From Balneolaceae bacterium (lineage in GTDB: Bacteria > Bacteroidota > Rhodothermia > Balneolales > Balneolaceae), in NCBI GenBank assembly GCA_007134665.1, contig SLKH01000171.1, positions 1 to 7,337 on the forward strand: a DNA stretch of 7,337 bases. Reading direction: 5' to 3'. Under the pieces are notes generated by a model, which saw nothing but the letters and a program-made list of their open reading frames with translations, was not told the origin of the DNA and ran no database searches. Shown here in pieces: positions 6,397 through 7,337 of the stretch. Each line of letters begins with the position of its first letter. Position 1 is the first letter of the stretch. The position numbers and the translations under genes were made by a program.

Positions 6397-7337
6397 ATCA
6401 TCAATCTTAATGCAAATACATGCAAATTGGAAACTTTGTTTGGCTCCTGGGCGAAAGTATAGTCAATTGAAGGTGAAAATTTATCAAATGGCAGATGAAT
6501 TGAGAAACCGGTTGAGAATGTTGAAGTCAAGTCTGTTTTCATATCGAGTATCCTTATTCCTCCGCGTAAAGTAAAGCGTTCATGCATGTAATATCTGCCG
6601 CCAAGTCTTAAATAAGTGCTGTTGATGCCGGAACCGTTTTCCGGAACTGAATGAATTCGGTATTCAAATTCCGATGCAAACAGGAAGGAATCTGATGGAA
6701 TATAGGAAATACCCCCCTTCAATCTGACAGGAAATGAGTGTTCAGTTGTGATATTAAAATCATCACCGTACAGATCACCTGCAGACCATTGGTATGTGGC
6801 TAATAAATCCTGGATTGTGATCGCTGTGAAAATATTTTCAGTAAATTGAATGAGGAATCCGATATCGGCCCCAAAAGCTCTTGAACTACTTAGCTCTGTA
6901 TGGAACCGTGCCATATTGAATTTTAATCCGATTCCGCTCCAAATCCGTGGGGTCAGGCGAATCCCAAATTGTGACCCCAATTGAAATTCATTGGTAGACA
7001 ACATTTGTGTGTGATATCCACTGTTTGTTCTCCCATCAATATCACTGACTCCTGCATGGATCAGGTAAAGTCCGAAGCCTGCTGAAGGGGGCAAATTGAA
7101 ATGTGCGTTAACCATATTCAATTTTCTGTCGAATTGCATTACAGCAGATGAAATATCAATTTGCCTATTTTCTGAGATATGTGCAGCCAATGCCGGATTA
7201 TAGTACCCGTAAACCCCATCTCCGGTAACCGAAACCATCGCATTTCCCATCGCCATACCCCTCGGCCCGAAACCCAGGCGCTGAAAAGAACCGGTATAAC
7301 CACCGCTTTGAGCCAGCAGGGCAGAGGCATTCAACAA
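6393..7337 (-). CDS. PorV/PorQ-family outer-membrane beta-barrel protein, 5' end outside window (partial)
   Basis: About 314 codons are open to the window edge. The first visible residues (LLNASALLAQS) look like the end of a signal peptide with cleavage after Ala9, so the true start lies upstream; the TTG at 7337 is unlikely to be the start. The mature part has the family's opening motifs: LGFGPRGMAMGNAMVSVTGD (21-40, 'R..gMG.A') and VYGYYNPALAA (42-52, '.Y.NPA'). Repeated amphipathic strands follow, such as IGLKFNMARF, LRLGGRYYMHERFTLRGGIR and FSPSIDYTFAQ. It ends in ALRLMI, without the terminal aromatic residue of its neighbour. The stop overlaps the start of the next, related gene (ATGA), consistent with tandem paralogues and coupled translation. 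The relationship to type IX secretion PorV or to other members of the family cannot be decided here. Confidence 0.82.
   Translation of the reverse strand: MLNASALLAQSGGYTGSFQRLGFGPRGMAMGNAMVSVTGDGVYGYYNPALAAHISENRQIDISSAVMQFDRKLNMVNAHFNLPPSAGFGLYLIHAGVSDIDGRTNSGYHTQMLSTNEFQLGSQFGIRLTPRIWSGIGLKFNMARFHTELSSSRAFGADIGFLIQFTENIFTAITIQDLLATYQWSAGDLYGDDFNITTEHSFPVRLKGGISYIPSDSFLFASEFEYRIHSVPENGSGINSTYLRLGGRYYMHERFTLRGGIRILDMKTDLTSTFSTGFSIHLPFDKFSPSIDYTFAQEPNKVSNLHVFALRLMI

Noticed and set aside
6628..6644. 6-bp inverted repeat CCGGAA/TTCCGG in the first PorV/PorQ-family gene
   Set aside because: Short, inside coding sequence, no T run and no regulatory position.
1..7337. Search for tRNA, rRNA, CRISPR arrays, insertion sequences and riboswitches
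   Set aside because: No regularly spaced repeats, transposase-like frames, paired terminal inverted repeats or recognisable RNA-gene motifs were seen, and the only non-coding stretch is 125 bp.

Overview
The window (about 42-43% G+C by eye) is almost fully coding, and every supported gene lies on the minus strand. It most resembles a free-living member of the Bacteroidota/Balneolota/Rhodothermota group. The reasons are: PorV/PorQ-type outer-membrane barrels; an ECF sigma factor followed by an anti-sigma-like protein with a C-terminal outer-membrane barrel; gene starts without a recognisable Shine-Dalgarno sequence; and predicted signal-peptidase sites followed by Gln. The species cannot be told from the sequence.

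Transcription runs from high to low coordinates, in two blocks. Block 1 (7337 to 2957) reads: PorV/PorQ-family barrel (5' end outside the window), a second PorV/PorQ-family barrel, a GT4-type glycosyltransferase, and a Wzx-type polysaccharide flippase. The genes overlap by 4 bp or sit 3-5 bp apart, so they look like one operon making and exporting a surface glycan alongside two outer-membrane proteins. A hairpin overlapping the flippase stop codon, followed by a T-rich run, probably ends the transcript. A stronger terminator-like hairpin lies inside the second barrel gene, around 5985-6013.

The only non-coding gap (2832-2956, 125 bp) holds that terminator and a candidate promoter with an ECF-like -35 element.

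Block 2 (2831 to 1) reads: ECF sigma factor (GTG start), an anti-sigma-like membrane protein fused to an outer-membrane-type beta-barrel, a lipoprotein blue-copper protein, and a YceI-family protein cut by the window edge. The first pair overlaps by 17 bp, the second is 17 bp apart, and the third shares one base (TAATG). The YceI gene has no stop inside the window and is easily missed, but it reads open for all 157 codons with clear YceI motifs.

Block 2 is the most interesting part. It looks like a self-contained envelope-sensing regulon in which a possible inner-to-outer-membrane bridging anti-sigma protein controls a copper protein and a lipid/quinone-binding YceI protein. No mobile element, CRISPR array, tRNA or rRNA was seen.
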